NCBI RefSeq assembly: GCF_013366925.1
Contig: NZ_JAALDK010000002.1
Location: forward strand, 744,001-808,000
Length of the DNA: 64,000 nucleotides
From: Paraburkholderia youngii
Lineage (GTDB): Bacteria; Pseudomonadota; Gammaproteobacteria; Burkholderiales; Burkholderiaceae
Reading direction: 5' to 3'
Part shown: in pieces, positions 1 to 8,923 of the stretch
How the letters are laid out: each line of letters opens with the position of its first letter
How positions within the stretch are numbered: position 1 is the first letter of the stretch
The notes under the pieces: generated by a model
Databases searched by the model: none
Told to the model about the DNA's origin: nothing
The model's input: the letters and a program-made list of their open reading frames with translations, nothing else
Position numbers and translations under genes: made by a program

Positions 1-551
1 TCTCCGATTCGAATGGATCGTTGAGCAACAATTGCCCGCCACATTGCAGCATCTTAAGAATGCGCACACAACAATATTCACCCGGTTTGCGCCGCTCAAT
101 CGGTACAAACGATGACCGGGTCCGTACGGACTTCATGGTGCAGAGCGGAAAAATCTTGCCGCTCGGGCCGTGGGAAGCGGTTTTTTCTTGGTGAGCTAGC
201 GCTGTGTAGTGTGAGATTAGCGGCCTTCTTCCTCTCGCTTATTCGTCATCCGAAGCATTGTGTCGGCGGTTCAATGGACCAACGTCCTGCCGCCTTGCAA
301 CCGCCCGCGACGCAGCGCGTCGACCCGCGCCACGATCAGCTCGAGGGTGGCACGCGTGCCTGCGTGCGGGTCCGAACATTACGCGGCAACCCTGCTTGCT
401 GACATATGTACGTCATGATAGGTTGCTGCAATTCCCGCTGCCGAACCTGGCATCTGTTTTCGCAACGCTACGCGCCCGATAAAAAAAGCGGGATGGGTTG
501 ATCTGGACTCATCGTACGCATACGCCTTTCCCCAACCGGAATTCAAGAGCC
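1..551. other. Upstream region without a supported gene
   Basis: I see no convincing gene here. The short open frames in this stretch have arginine- and cysteine-rich translations typical of chance frames and no good ribosome binding site. It presumably holds the promoter of the ABC transporter operon that starts at 552, but I could not pick out a convincing -35/-10 pair or operator. Confidence 0.5.
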
Positions 552-1808
552 ATGGCTTCAATGATCCAGCGAACGACCCTGTTCGCCTGTCTTCGCGCGG
601 CTTCCGTCGCGGCTTCCCTGTCCATCGCCGCACTTGGCGCGCACGCCGCCGATCTCGTGATCGCAGGCCGGGACGACATCTACGGCCGCGGACTCGCGCA
701 GGCGGTGGACGGCTACAAGAAACTGCACCCGGGCGTCGATATCGAATTGCTGAAGCTGCCGAATAACGACCTGTATCAGAAGCTGAAGCTGTCGTTACGC
801 GAAAACACGCGCGCTTATGACCTGGTGATGATGGACGACACCTGGTCGCCCGAATTTATCGCCAACGGATGGCTTCAGCCGCTGCCCGCCACGCTCGCGG
901 ATGCCGATCTGGTGACGTCGACGATCTCCCTCGGACGCGCGTCGAGCGGAACCTTGTATGCGATGCCGATCGTCGGCAATGTCGAGATGTTCGCCTATCG
1001 CAAGGATCTGCTCGCGAGTCGCGGCCTGCAGCCGCCGCGCAGCTGGGACGACGTGCTGAACATCGCACAGACCATCGGGACCGCCGACAAGGACGTTTCC
1101 GCTGTCGTGTTTCGTGGCGTGAAGGGCAACCCCGTCGTCACCGGTTTTCTGCCGATCCTTTGGGCGTATGGCGGAGAAGTCGTCGACATGAACGGCAAGG
1201 TCACGATCGATTCGCCCGAAGCGCTGGCCGCGCTGAAGATGCTGCTCGCGCTGAAGAAGTGGGCACCGAAGGATGTGGACGTGTATGGCGCCGGTGAAGT
1301 GCGCGACGCATTGCAGGGCGGCACGGCCGCGCAGGCCATCGAAGTGTGGCCCGCCTGGCTGCCAGCGCTCGACGATCCGGCGAAGTCGCGCGTCGTCGGC
1401 CAGGTCGCGCTGCAACCGCCGCCTGGCCAGGTCAAGGGGCCGGCGCCGATGCTGGGCATCTGGCAAATGGGCATTGCGAAAGATGCCGCGCATGCGAAGG
1501 TGGCGGCGGATTTCCTCGCCTACCTGACTTCGTCGGCGACGCAAACCCAACTTGCCGTGCTCGGCATTCCGCCGACGCGCAAGAGCGTCTTCGTCAATCC
1601 GGCACTCGTCAAGCAATATCGCTGGTACCCGGACCAGCTGAAGGCGCTCGAAGCGGGCCGTGCGCGGCCTCGCGTAAAAGATTGGCAGCAGATCGAGGCG
1701 ATTCTCGGCGACGCATTGCAACTCGCGCTGACGGGGCAGGCCACGCCCGACGCAGCGTTGCATCAGGCTGCACAGAAGATCGGCCAGGCCAACGCGGCAG
1801 TGCAGTGA
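552..1808 (+). CDS. ABC transporter extracellular solute-binding protein, family 1 (sugar type)
   Basis: 418-residue periplasmic binding protein that would capture a sugar or polyol-like solute for the two permeases encoded next. The N-terminus is a signal peptide: a basic start, a hydrophobic alanine-rich stretch, and a likely cleavage after AHA near residue 31. The mature protein begins ADLVIAGRDD and carries family-1 features such as the MMDDTW segment near residue 95 and Trp- and Gly-rich hinge segments (WPAWLPAL, MLGIWQMG). An in-frame ATG exists 54 bases upstream, but the start at 552 places the signal peptide properly. Family membership is firm from architecture and neighbours. The ligand is unknown. 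Confidence 0.85.
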   Translation: MASMIQRTTLFACLRAASVAASLSIAALGAHAADLVIAGRDDIYGRGLAQAVDGYKKLHPGVDIELLKLPNNDLYQKLKLSLRENTRAYDLVMMDDTWSPEFIANGWLQPLPATLADADLVTSTISLGRASSGTLYAMPIVGNVEMFAYRKDLLASRGLQPPRSWDDVLNIAQTIGTADKDVSAVVFRGVKGNPVVTGFLPILWAYGGEVVDMNGKVTIDSPEALAALKMLLALKKWAPKDVDVYGAGEVRDALQGGTAAQAIEVWPAWLPALDDPAKSRVVGQVALQPPPGQVKGPAPMLGIWQMGIAKDAAHAKVAADFLAYLTSSATQTQLAVLGIPPTRKSVFVNPALVKQYRWYPDQLKALEAGRARPRVKDWQQIEAILGDALQLALTGQATPDAALHQAAQKIGQANAAVQ

Positions 1809-1848
1809 TAGCGGCAGTGACGGCGCAGGCTAGCGTGGGAACGGGTCG

Positions 1849-2718
1849 ATGAGCCGCTTGCGACGTTATCTGCCGCTGCTCGTCCTGATGAGCCCAGCCG
1901 CGCTCGTGCTCGGCGTGCTGGCGCTCTATCCGGTCGCGCGCGTGCTGATCGATTCGTTTTTCTCGGTCGATTACGCATCGGGGCATCGCTCGTTCATCGG
2001 GCTCGCCAACTATCGATCGGTCATTGCGGACGGCGAGTTCGGCACGAGCTTCGTCAATACGATCCAGTTCATGATCGTGGCCTCGCTCGCTGAAGTCCTG
2101 TTCGGACTCGCGCTCGCGCTGCTGTTCGTCCGCGCGTTTGCGGGCCGGCGCATCGCGTTGCCGCTTGCGGTGCTGCCGATGATGCTCTCGACGCTGGTGT
2201 GCTCCGCCATCTGGCGCAACTGGCTCAACTACCGAGGCTTTCTGAATGCGCTGCTCAAGGCGATAGATCTACCAGCGGTGCCCTGGCTATCCGATCCGCA
2301 CCTCGCGCTGTGGTCACTGATGCTGGTCGATGTCTGGCAATGGACGCCGATGGCATTCCTGATCATTCTCGCGGGGCTGCAGTCGATTCCGCCTGAAATC
2401 GCCGAGGCGGCACGCACCGACGGCGCGAACGAATGGCAGTGCCTGCGCTACATCACGCTTCCGCTCGTTGCACCGCACGTCGCGCTCGCGATGCTGCTGC
2501 GCTCGATCGATACCTTCAAGCTGTTCGACAAGGTGTACGCGTTGACGGGCGGCGGCCCGGGCAATGCCACGCAGACGCTGTCGACGTACATCTACGACAC
2601 GGGTTTCCGCTTCTTCAACGTAGGACCCGCCAGCGCGGCTTCGGTATTGATGCTGCTCACGTGCGCGGTGCTGGTCTCGGGATACATATGGAAATCGGCA
2701 GTCAGGCGCGACCGTTGA
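1849..2718 (+). CDS. ABC transporter permease, MalF/UgpA type
   Basis: 289-residue inner-membrane permease with about six hydrophobic segments. The first spans residues 8-30 (LVLMSPAALVLGVLALYPVA). Near residue 190 is the EAA loop that docks the ATPase (EIAEAARTDGANEWQCLRYITLP), which identifies the binding-protein-dependent transport permease family. The gene lies 40 bases after the binding protein and its stop overlaps the next start (TGATG), so the two permeases are translationally coupled and should form the heterodimeric channel. Confidence 0.88.
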   Translation: MSRLRRYLPLLVLMSPAALVLGVLALYPVARVLIDSFFSVDYASGHRSFIGLANYRSVIADGEFGTSFVNTIQFMIVASLAEVLFGLALALLFVRAFAGRRIALPLAVLPMMLSTLVCSAIWRNWLNYRGFLNALLKAIDLPAVPWLSDPHLALWSLMLVDVWQWTPMAFLIILAGLQSIPPEIAEAARTDGANEWQCLRYITLPLVAPHVALAMLLRSIDTFKLFDKVYALTGGGPGNATQTLSTYIYDTGFRFFNVGPASAASVLMLLTCAVLVSGYIWKSAVRRDR

Positions 2719-3569
2719 TGCCGCTCGCGCGCTTGCAGGGTTTCGCGCGACGCTCGTCCGGTGCCGCTGTGCGAGGTCTGTTGCGGGTCGTAGCGCTGGC
2801 GGTGTTGCTGCTGCCGTGCATATGGATGGCTGGCGCGGCCTTCACGCCGACGCTGGAACGCCTCGCCCATCCGCTCGCGCTGTGGCCTTCGGCGCCCACG
2901 TTCGAGCATTTCGCGGCGGTGTGGGAAAGCGGCATGGCCCAGTCGGTGCTGAACTCCGTGTGGGTCGCAGTGGGCGCCACGTTGCTCGCACTCGCGCTGG
3001 CTTTTCCGGCCGCCTATGCGCTCGCGCGACTGGCGTTTCCGGCGCGACTCGATCTGCTGTTCCTGATGCTCGTGCTGGCACTGAAGCTGATGCCGCCGAT
3101 TACGGTGGCCGTACCCCTGTTTTCGCTGGCCAAGTGGCTCCATCTGCTCGATTCGCTATTTGGGCTGGTACTCGCCTATCAGCTGTACGCGTTGCCGATG
3201 GCGATCTGGATGTTGCTGCCGTTCGTGCGCGACGTGCCGATCGAATTCGAGGAGGCCGCGGCGCTCGACGGCGCGAACCTCGCGCAGCGCATCGTCTTCA
3301 TCGTCGTGCCGCTGTGCGCGCCGGGTCTCGTTGCCACCGCGATCTTCGTGTTCATCATCGCGTGGAACGAGTTTCTGCTGGCGCTGTTGTTCGTCTCGTC
3401 ACCGAGTCATTTCACCCTGCCGCTCACGATGGCGGGTTATGTGACCGAGAACGGCATCGACTGGGGCGAACTGATGAGCGCAGGGCTGATTTCGTCGGTG
3501 CCGACGCTTCTGCTCGCGGGCTATGTGCAGCGCTATCTGCTGCAGGGCTTTTCGGGCGGCTTGAAGTAA
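2718..3569 (+). CDS. ABC transporter permease, MalG/UgpE type
   Basis: 283-residue inner-membrane permease, the second half of the channel. A hydrophobic helix at residues 21-38 and the EAA loop near residue 180 (EFEEAAALDGANLAQRIVFI) place it in the MalG group. The start at 2718 overlaps the stop of the preceding permease. A longer in-frame reading from 2433 would lie inside that gene and gives low-complexity sequence. No ABC ATPase gene follows: the next gene is a phospholipase-C-like protein. The importer must therefore borrow an ATPase encoded elsewhere, or the operon has lost it. Confidence 0.88.
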   Translation: MPLARLQGFARRSSGAAVRGLLRVVALAVLLLPCIWMAGAAFTPTLERLAHPLALWPSAPTFEHFAAVWESGMAQSVLNSVWVAVGATLLALALAFPAAYALARLAFPARLDLLFLMLVLALKLMPPITVAVPLFSLAKWLHLLDSLFGLVLAYQLYALPMAIWMLLPFVRDVPIEFEEAAALDGANLAQRIVFIVVPLCAPGLVATAIFVFIIAWNEFLLALLFVSSPSHFTLPLTMAGYVTENGIDWGELMSAGLISSVPTLLLAGYVQRYLLQGFSGGLK

Positions 3570-3626
3570 CGGGCTCTAACTCTGCGTCGACGTTGCAGCA
3601 GACGCTTTGCTTACCCAGAGGTTTTC

Positions 3627-4511
3627 TTGCGCCCTGCCCTGACCCATCCCAACGTTTCGCCCGCTGACTGGATGTCGGCCATCGATGGCAGCCGCTTGCT
3701 GTCTGCACTGACCTTGCCAGGAAGCCATGACACCTGCGCCTACACGGTCGATGACCGGCTCGCGCGCACGCAACATGCCACGCTCGACGATCAGTTGCAC
3801 CATGGGGTGCGGGTTCTCGACATCCGCTGCCGTCATCAGCGCGATCGCTTTGCGATTCATCACGGCGGCATCTCGCTGGGTCTGAGTTTCGACGATGTGG
3901 TACGGACATGCGCTCAGTTTCTCGCGCGTCACCCCGGCGAATGCATCGTCATGTCGGTCAAGGACGAATGGCCCGCGCGTGACTGCGCCCGCGCGTTCTC
4001 TGCGACCTTCGAATGGTATGTCGAACGACACGCGGATGTGCACTGGCACCTTGCCACCGACCTGCCGCTGCTGGAGGCGGTACGCGGGAGCATCGTGCTA
4101 CTGCGGCGCTTCGCGAGTGAAAAGCCGCTCGGCATCGACCTGACGGCCTGGCCTGACAACGCAACGTTCGATATCGACGACGTGCCGGCGCCGTTCACCA
4201 TCCAGGACGAATTTCGCGTGCCGGTGCCGACATCGATCGCTTACAAGTGGCGCGCCATCGATTCGCTGTTGAACCGCACCCCCGGTGTGTGCGACGAGCG
4301 TTGGGTCATCAACTTTTGCAGCGGCACGGGGATGGCGGCGCCGCCGGTCGTCGTGGCGTGCGGGGATACACAGCATCGCGGTATTCACGAGCAGCTTGCC
4401 GAGCGGCTCGCGGCTCGTGCGCAACCATGCGGCACCATGCTGCTCGACTTTTGCGACTGGCAGGACTGGCGCCTCGTTGATGCGTTGATCGATTGCAACT
4501 GGAGCCGATAA
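3627..4511 (+). CDS. Phosphatidylinositol-specific phospholipase C-like protein (PI-PLC X domain)
   Basis: 294-residue protein matching the bacterial PI-PLC X-domain pattern. LPGSHDTCAY near residue 30 carries the first catalytic His. VLDIRCRH near residue 65 and FAIHHGG near residue 78 supply the second His and acidic residues. CIVMSVKDEW follows near residue 110. The reading begins with TTG at 3627, six bases after an AGAGG-type ribosome binding site; the first in-frame ATG is at 3672. No signal peptide is visible, although most characterised bacterial PI-PLCs are secreted. It follows the ABC permeases by 57 bases in the same direction, which suggests co-transcription. Substrate could be a glycerophosphoinositol-like compound, but that is inference. 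Confidence 0.75.
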   Translation: MRPALTHPNVSPADWMSAIDGSRLLSALTLPGSHDTCAYTVDDRLARTQHATLDDQLHHGVRVLDIRCRHQRDRFAIHHGGISLGLSFDDVVRTCAQFLARHPGECIVMSVKDEWPARDCARAFSATFEWYVERHADVHWHLATDLPLLEAVRGSIVLLRRFASEKPLGIDLTAWPDNATFDIDDVPAPFTIQDEFRVPVPTSIAYKWRAIDSLLNRTPGVCDERWVINFCSGTGMAAPPVVVACGDTQHRGIHEQLAERLAARAQPCGTMLLDFCDWQDWRLVDALIDCNWSR

Positions 4512-4545
4512 TGCATCGCTGTGGGCATGATGTTGACCGCGAATC

Positions 4546-4740
4546 TCAGCGTGATTCCTTTGCTCGAGGCTGCCGCGGTGGCGGCCTCGATTCTGGTCCG
4601 CGCCTCGCCGGTTCACGCGTGCAGGCGTCTGGCGGCATGACATAAGGAACGTCGTCGCGACAACACGCATAGATCGGAAATCCGTACGCGTTCGTACCGA
4701 CGATGGTCGTTGGCCCGTGCAGCGGGCACACCGCCTTCAT
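4546..4740 (-). CDS. Small cysteine-containing protein of unknown function
   Basis: 64-residue protein beginning MKAVCPLHGP, with Cys and His near the start (C-P-L-H) and a C-C pair near residue 26 (YACCRD). The pattern could be a tiny metal-binding ribbon. The C-terminal 25 residues are Arg- and Pro-rich. The start is chosen because a strong GGAGG lies seven bases upstream of the ATG. The longer open frame reaching 4953 reads as non-coding before this point. It is transcribed convergently with the phospholipase-like gene. Function not recognised. Confidence 0.5.
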   Translation of the reverse strand: MKAVCPLHGPTTIVGTNAYGFPIYACCRDDVPYVMPPDACTREPARRGPESRPPPRQPRAKESR

Positions 4741-5539
4741 CGCGCCTCCTCGTAACTCATCGATCAATCGCTTCCATCTTACGCTCGCTCGCGACAGATG
4801 TTCTATGTGCGCCTGCATTGCCCTTCGCACCGCTTGGTCCCGCTCACCACCACCGACGCGCATTCGCCATCTGTGCCGCGCCGCACCCTCACGTACTGTG
4901 TCGGCGGACCGGCACCTCGTCAGCGACTCGCCCGGGCGACAGCAGCGGTGCAAGGAAGCGTCGGTTGAATTGTCATTTCTTGCACAACATGCAATGATTC
5001 ATCCCAATGCATGATCCTATCGTTCTGGCTATTTCCATGACATTTCGGGGATGCTCGGCGAAGCAGTCGAAGAGCCGACTCATCGGGGTCGCCGTTCCAG
5101 TCCGTTGTCCGGACGATCAAACAGCGTCGTGGCTCGACAGCCACCCTTCGAGGCGGAGCTTTTGGTATCAGGGTATTTACCTAGTCTTTCTTCCCGAAAA
5201 TTTAACATTTTGAAGTTAGAATGAACCCTCTAAAAGCGAATTGTTATGTCATCTGATGACAATTGCAATAGAGATCGAAGCGTCGGATCGGCGGCGCGAC
5301 CTACCGACGCGGGCCATGCCAACTAAGCGGCTGTGACTCGATGAAGAAACACCATGTTGTATTTCGACTGACGAATACAGACATCAGAAGTGCGATCCGG
5401 GCACCTAGTTTTTTGCAGCGTTCATTTAGTCTTACTAATAATACTTTTGCTCCGGAATCCTCACCGACGATATTCCGCATACTGATTGCGGATATGGTCT
5501 CCGGGGCAGGCGGGTTCGAAATTCAATCCAGGAGAAGCA
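4741..5539. other. Intergenic region of about 800 bases without a supported gene
   Basis: No frame here reads like protein. The 5150-5270 part is AT-rich compared with its surroundings and includes the palindrome listed at 5247-5261, so promoters for the phaB side are likely here. No terminator with a clear T-run is visible. Confidence 0.4.
5247..5261. promoter_or_regulatory. Perfect 15-base palindrome, candidate operator
   Basis: TGTCATCTGATGACA has two perfect 7-base arms around one central base and lies in an AT-rich stretch about 280 bases upstream of the phasin-like ORF. The shape resembles GntR-family operators. The binding regulator is not identifiable from this window. Confidence 0.4.
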
Positions 5540-5695
5540 ATGAAAGACCTTTCGTCCGAAGATTTGCTGAAATTCTGCCGAACGAATGTGTCGACGTTCT
5601 TTTCGCCCGCCACCGAAGCGTTTGAAGGAACAGGGAAACTCGCCGGCCTGGACCGGCAGGCGGGGAGCATCGTTCGGGGCACCTGGAATCTTTGA
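5540..5695 (+). pseudogene. Truncated phasin-like protein
   Basis: 51-residue frame starting MKDLSSEDLLKFC with AGGAG eight bases upstream. Residues 19-40 (FFSPATEAFEGTGKLAGLDR) resemble the phasin pattern in which an aromatic segment is followed by FEG, K-L and L-x-x-Q. Phasins coat polyhydroxybutyrate granules and are normally 150-190 residues, so this would be only the N-terminal third. It ends at an in-frame TGA, and neither other downstream frame clearly restores the family pattern. The adjacent phaB, 220 bases downstream, supports a PHB link. It could instead be an intact short unrelated protein. Confidence 0.4.
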
Positions 5696-5915
5696 GCAGT
5701 GCGCCGGCGCGGCATGTCGCCGCCAGCTGATGCACCAGCTCCATTCGCGCAATACCACAAGTCTATAAAAACCCGCGCAGTTCAATCAATGCCGAAGCCG
5801 TTCCTCCCGTGATGCTGGAGGCGGCCGCGCGTTGTGGCAAAGCAATGGCGGGTTGTGCGAGACGGCCATTGGGTATTCACGATCCTCGCAGACATTTCGA
5901 TCACGGATGGAAAGG

Positions 5916-6659
5916 ATGACGAAACGAATCGTAGTAGTAACGGGCGGCATGGGCGGACTCGGAGAAGCGATCAGTACGAAACTACACGACGCAGGGTATG
6001 CGGTGGTAGTCACGCACTCGCCGAGCAACACCGGTGCGGACAAATGGTTGGCTGACATGGAAGCTCAGGGTCGGAGCTTTCGCGCTTACCCGGTCGACGT
6101 GGCCGATTACGACTCATGCCAGGGTTGCGCGGACAAGATTCGGGCGGAAGTCGGCCCGGTCGACATCCTGATCAACAACGCAGGCATCACCCAGGACATG
6201 ACCCTCAGGAAGATGGACAAGGTGAATTGGGATGCGGTCATCCGCACCAACCTCGACTCTGTCTTCAACATGACCAAGCCGCTGTGCGAAGAGATGGTCG
6301 CACGAGGCTGGGGGCGCATCGTCAATATCTCGTCCGTCAACGGCTCGAAAGGCTCGGTCGGCCAGACCAACTACGCCGCGGCCAAGGCCGGCATGCACGG
6401 CTTTACCAAATCACTGGCGCTGGAAGTGGCGCGCAAAGGGGTCACGGTAAACACGATTTCGCCGGGCTACCTGGCCACCAAGATGGTCACCGCGATTCCG
6501 CAGGAGATCCTCGACACGAAGGTCCTGCCGCATATCCCGATGGGACGTCTCGGCAAGCCCGACGAAGTCGCGGCGCTCGTGCTCTATCTGTGCTCGGAAG
6601 ATGCCGGCTTCGTGACCGGCTCCAATATCGCGATCAACGGCGGCCAGCACATGCAGTGA
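5916..6659 (+). CDS. phaB: Acetoacetyl-CoA reductase (PHB synthesis)
   Basis: 247-residue short-chain dehydrogenase. It would reduce acetoacetyl-CoA to (R)-3-hydroxybutyryl-CoA with NADPH in the cytoplasm, the second step of polyhydroxybutyrate synthesis. The cofactor motif TGGMGGLGEA is at residues 9-18, NNAG near residue 88, the catalytic Ser in NISSVNG near 138, and YAAAKAG near 151. The C-terminal SPGY and GSNIAINGG segments are typical of PhaB. The length matches the usual 246 residues. The ATG at 5916 is chosen over in-frame ATGs upstream because MTKRIVVVTGG matches family N-termini. No phaA or phaC lies alongside, so this is probably an accessory copy. Confidence 0.9.
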   Translation: MTKRIVVVTGGMGGLGEAISTKLHDAGYAVVVTHSPSNTGADKWLADMEAQGRSFRAYPVDVADYDSCQGCADKIRAEVGPVDILINNAGITQDMTLRKMDKVNWDAVIRTNLDSVFNMTKPLCEEMVARGWGRIVNISSVNGSKGSVGQTNYAAAKAGMHGFTKSLALEVARKGVTVNTISPGYLATKMVTAIPQEILDTKVLPHIPMGRLGKPDEVAALVLYLCSEDAGFVTGSNIAINGGQHMQ

Positions 6660-6755
6660 CGCAACATACCGCGCCGGTACGTGCCGCAACACCGGACGAA
6701 TCGGCGTGAACCATTCACGCAACACCCTTGTGCTTCCATGAGAGAGGAACGTGTC

Positions 6756-6914
6756 ATGAGTGAGACCTGGATGGGCCTGATCATTGGGGGCACGGCCCTC
6801 AGCATCGCAATGCTCATGGTGATTGATCACTATCGCCGTGAGCGCAGAAGGGCAAGACTGCTACGACATCTGGATCATCATGAGTGGTGGCATCAACCGC
6901 GCGGGCGAATGTAA
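6756..6914 (+). CDS. Small single-pass membrane protein
   Basis: 52-residue protein starting MSETWMGLIIGG, with one hydrophobic helix at about residues 6-22 followed by a strongly basic and His-rich tail (RRERRRARLLRHLDHHEWWH). The positive residues suggest the tail stays in the cytoplasm. A GAGAGG sequence lies about ten bases upstream; an in-frame ATG 18 bases earlier is the alternative start. It follows phaB by about 100 bases in the same direction. Function not recognised. Confidence 0.5.
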   Translation: MSETWMGLIIGGTALSIAMLMVIDHYRRERRRARLLRHLDHHEWWHQPRGRM

Positions 6915-6964
6915 GTGCGTCGACCGCGCCAATAAAAAATCAGATACATCGAGAGGGCTGAAGA

Positions 6965-7231
6965 ATGACACCGGAAATCACCGGACAACAAAAGGCCACA
7001 GGCCATCAGATCACGGTTCGTACGAGGCGCGGCGGCATGAGGGTCGCCGCGGTGTGGCAGGTATTGATGCCGGTCGCCGATGCCATCGAGGACGTACGGA
7101 TTACGAGCAACCGCAAACATGATGTCGAAGACATGACGATCGCGTTTGCCGACAGGTTCTCCGGATCGCTGCACACCGTTCTCAAGAAGTTCGAGACGAT
7201 GCCGTGGGTGGCCGCCGCGGAGCTTTGCTGA
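6965..7231 (+). CDS. Conserved-looking small protein, possible ACT-like fold
   Basis: 88-residue protein with GAGAGG about ten bases before the ATG. From residue 25 the sequence alternates hydrophobic strands and helices (RVAAVWQVLMPVADAIEDVR, then MTIAF and a C-terminal helix). A beta-alpha-beta ligand-binding (ACT-like) domain is possible, but I cannot name a family. It sits 50 bases after the small membrane protein in the same direction, probably co-transcribed. Confidence 0.5.
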   Translation: MTPEITGQQKATGHQITVRTRRGGMRVAAVWQVLMPVADAIEDVRITSNRKHDVEDMTIAFADRFSGSLHTVLKKFETMPWVAAAELC

Positions 7232-7415
7232 ACACCGAGGGCCGTGCCGCTTGCGATGGGTCGCGTCGCTGCGAGGACCGGCGCGCGTCACGCCACCTGG
7301 CTCGCCAGGCAGCTGACGGGCGCGCGCGCCTCGCAAGGGTTGGATGGCACAAACGGGCCAATTGAAGTCCGACGTACACGGCCGGACCCAGTCGGTCACC
7401 ACCTGAGAGAAGTGG

Positions 7416-7670
7416 ATGAAAACAACAATCAAGAGAGGGCCCCCGGACAGGGAGAGTCCCTATACACCGCTGACCGCTGGAGATGCGATTTCGCATCTGG
7501 AACGGATCCTGTCCCACGATGGCGTGGATTCGTTGTTCAGCCGGACCTACTGGCGCGCGCGTGTCCAGCAGGTGAGCGCTACTCAAGGGCTGACTCCGCA
7601 GCAGCAGGCAAGGCTGGTGAAGCTGCTCGAGTCGCTGCATCCCCCGGTCCCGAGCGAGGAGGCGTGCTAG
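7416..7670 (+). CDS. Small hypothetical protein
   Basis: 84-residue mostly helical protein (MKTTIKRGPPDRESPYTPL...) with a GAGAG-type ribosome binding site seven to eight bases before the ATG. It contains an amphipathic helix around residues 22-33 (DAISHLERILSH) and a second around 57-74 (LTPQQQARLVKLLESLHP). It is convergent with the DUF3022 gene, with only 37 bases between stop codons. No family recognised. Confidence 0.45.
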   Translation: MKTTIKRGPPDRESPYTPLTAGDAISHLERILSHDGVDSLFSRTYWRARVQQVSATQGLTPQQQARLVKLLESLHPPVPSEEAC

Positions 7671-7707
7671 TCACTCGTCGACGCGGACGTACGTCGTCCG
7701 CGGTCGA

Positions 7708-8085
7708 TCAGCGCTGATCGTCGACATCCAGCAGCCGATCCTCCACATGCAGATCTTCGGCGCACTCTCCCTGCAAGGGCAGGTCGCTGCCTTCCGCTCG
7801 GAGGTGATCGCGGACCATCCGGCACAGGCGTTCGCGCACGAGGATACGTTGTGCGGTATCCATCTGCGCGTATCGCTGAATCTGCGAAGCCGAAAAGTGC
7901 AGTGTCAGCACGCACCGCGCATCCAGCGTCGTGTCGCCATGTGACTCGATCACCCAGGAAGCCTGGATGAGGAAGTTGCGGCCGTCGTCGTAACCGCTGA
8001 TCGCGGGCGCTTTCGGCGACTCGAATAGCGTGGAAAGAGCCAGTTCGATTTCTTCGATGCGCTGATTCAGATCGATGTCTTTCAT
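7708..8085 (-). CDS. DUF3022-like conserved protein
   Basis: 125-residue protein starting MKDIDLNQRIEEIELAL, preceded by a very strong AAGGAGG with ideal spacing. The pattern with SWVIES, TTLDARC and IQRYAQMDTAQR matches what I recall of DUF3022, a Burkholderia-centred family of unknown function. The protein is acidic, soluble and without a signal peptide. The assignment is from memory of the family pattern, so the name is less sure than the gene itself. Confidence 0.65.
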   Translation of the reverse strand: MKDIDLNQRIEEIELALSTLFESPKAPAISGYDDGRNFLIQASWVIESHGDTTLDARCVLTLHFSASQIQRYAQMDTAQRILVRERLCRMVRDHLRAEGSDLPLQGECAEDLHVEDRLLDVDDQR

Positions 8086-8434
8086 AGAAAGTCCTCCTTG
8101 TGATCGAGGCCCCTGCCCCCCGCCTGTAGGCGAGCAAAAACCGTGTCCGGCTGTCGAGTCTGTCCAGTGCTTCGACTGGAGCCTGACTCGCAATCCTGCA
8201 ATATGTACCGATGAAACCGGTCAGCAGATATTCACGAGCGTAAGGAGCGATTCGCAAGCTTCATACAGCGACAAAACGACGCTGCCGCGCACATATCGCC
8301 GGTTCAAATCGCACTTCAGTTCTTTAAACGGAAGCCGACATAAGGAATAGGCCGAACAAGCATCTGGCTCGCTTGCGCGGCCTGGTCGTCGCGCAGACGA
8401 CTCCCCTATTTCCAGCCGGACACAGATCGCAACG

Positions 8435-8923
8435 TTGTCGAAATCGCTCGCGCGTCCCGAAGTGGGTGAGCGGCTCGTGAAGCAAAGCGCAGACTACGAT
8501 CACGGCATCGAAAAAATCGTCGGGTTGCAAGCCGAAGGGCTGCGTACCCAGGCTATCCAATCCCTGAACAAAGACCTGCTGCCGATCTACATCGGTTACA
8601 CCGCGACACTCGACGACATCAACGAGTTTCAGGTCTCCTCGACGACCAAGTCCCCCCCGCCATCACCGACATCGCGCAGAAGAGCTGTTTGATACTGGCC
8701 GCTCTGGGCGCGGCGGTCCTTGCCATGAGTGTCGGTTTTGGCTGGGTCATCACACGCAGCATCACCCGCCCGCTCGCGGAAGCCGTCAACATTGCGACGA
8801 CGGTCGCGAAGGGCAACCTGACCCAGAAGATCGAGGGTCGAGCAGGCTGCCGCCGCGGCGAGCTCGCTCCAGGAGCAATCAGGCACGCTGGTGCAACAGG
8901 TAGCAGTATTCGCCGTCGACTGA
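8435..8923 (+). pseudogene. Methyl-accepting chemotaxis protein, decayed (frameshift plus loss of signalling domain)
   Basis: Three pieces of one chemoreceptor lie in order but in different frames. The first (8435-8650) reads as the end of a four-helix-bundle ligand domain (SLNKDLLPIYIGYTATLDDI). Just after it is a run of seven C (8652-8658), where the frame shifts. The second (from about 8660) is a membrane helix followed by a HAMP domain (SITRPLAEAVNIATTVAKGN). The third (8840-8923) is the conserved receptor tail (EQAAAAASSLQEQSGTLV). The whole cytoplasmic methylation and CheA-coupling domain, about 200 or more residues, is missing between HAMP and tail, as is the N-terminus. Confidence 0.75.

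Noticed and set aside
8652..8658. Seven-C tract as a phase-variation switch for the chemoreceptor
   Set aside because: Restoring the frame here would not give a functional receptor because the signalling domain is deleted downstream and the N-terminus is missing, so simple decay is the better reading.
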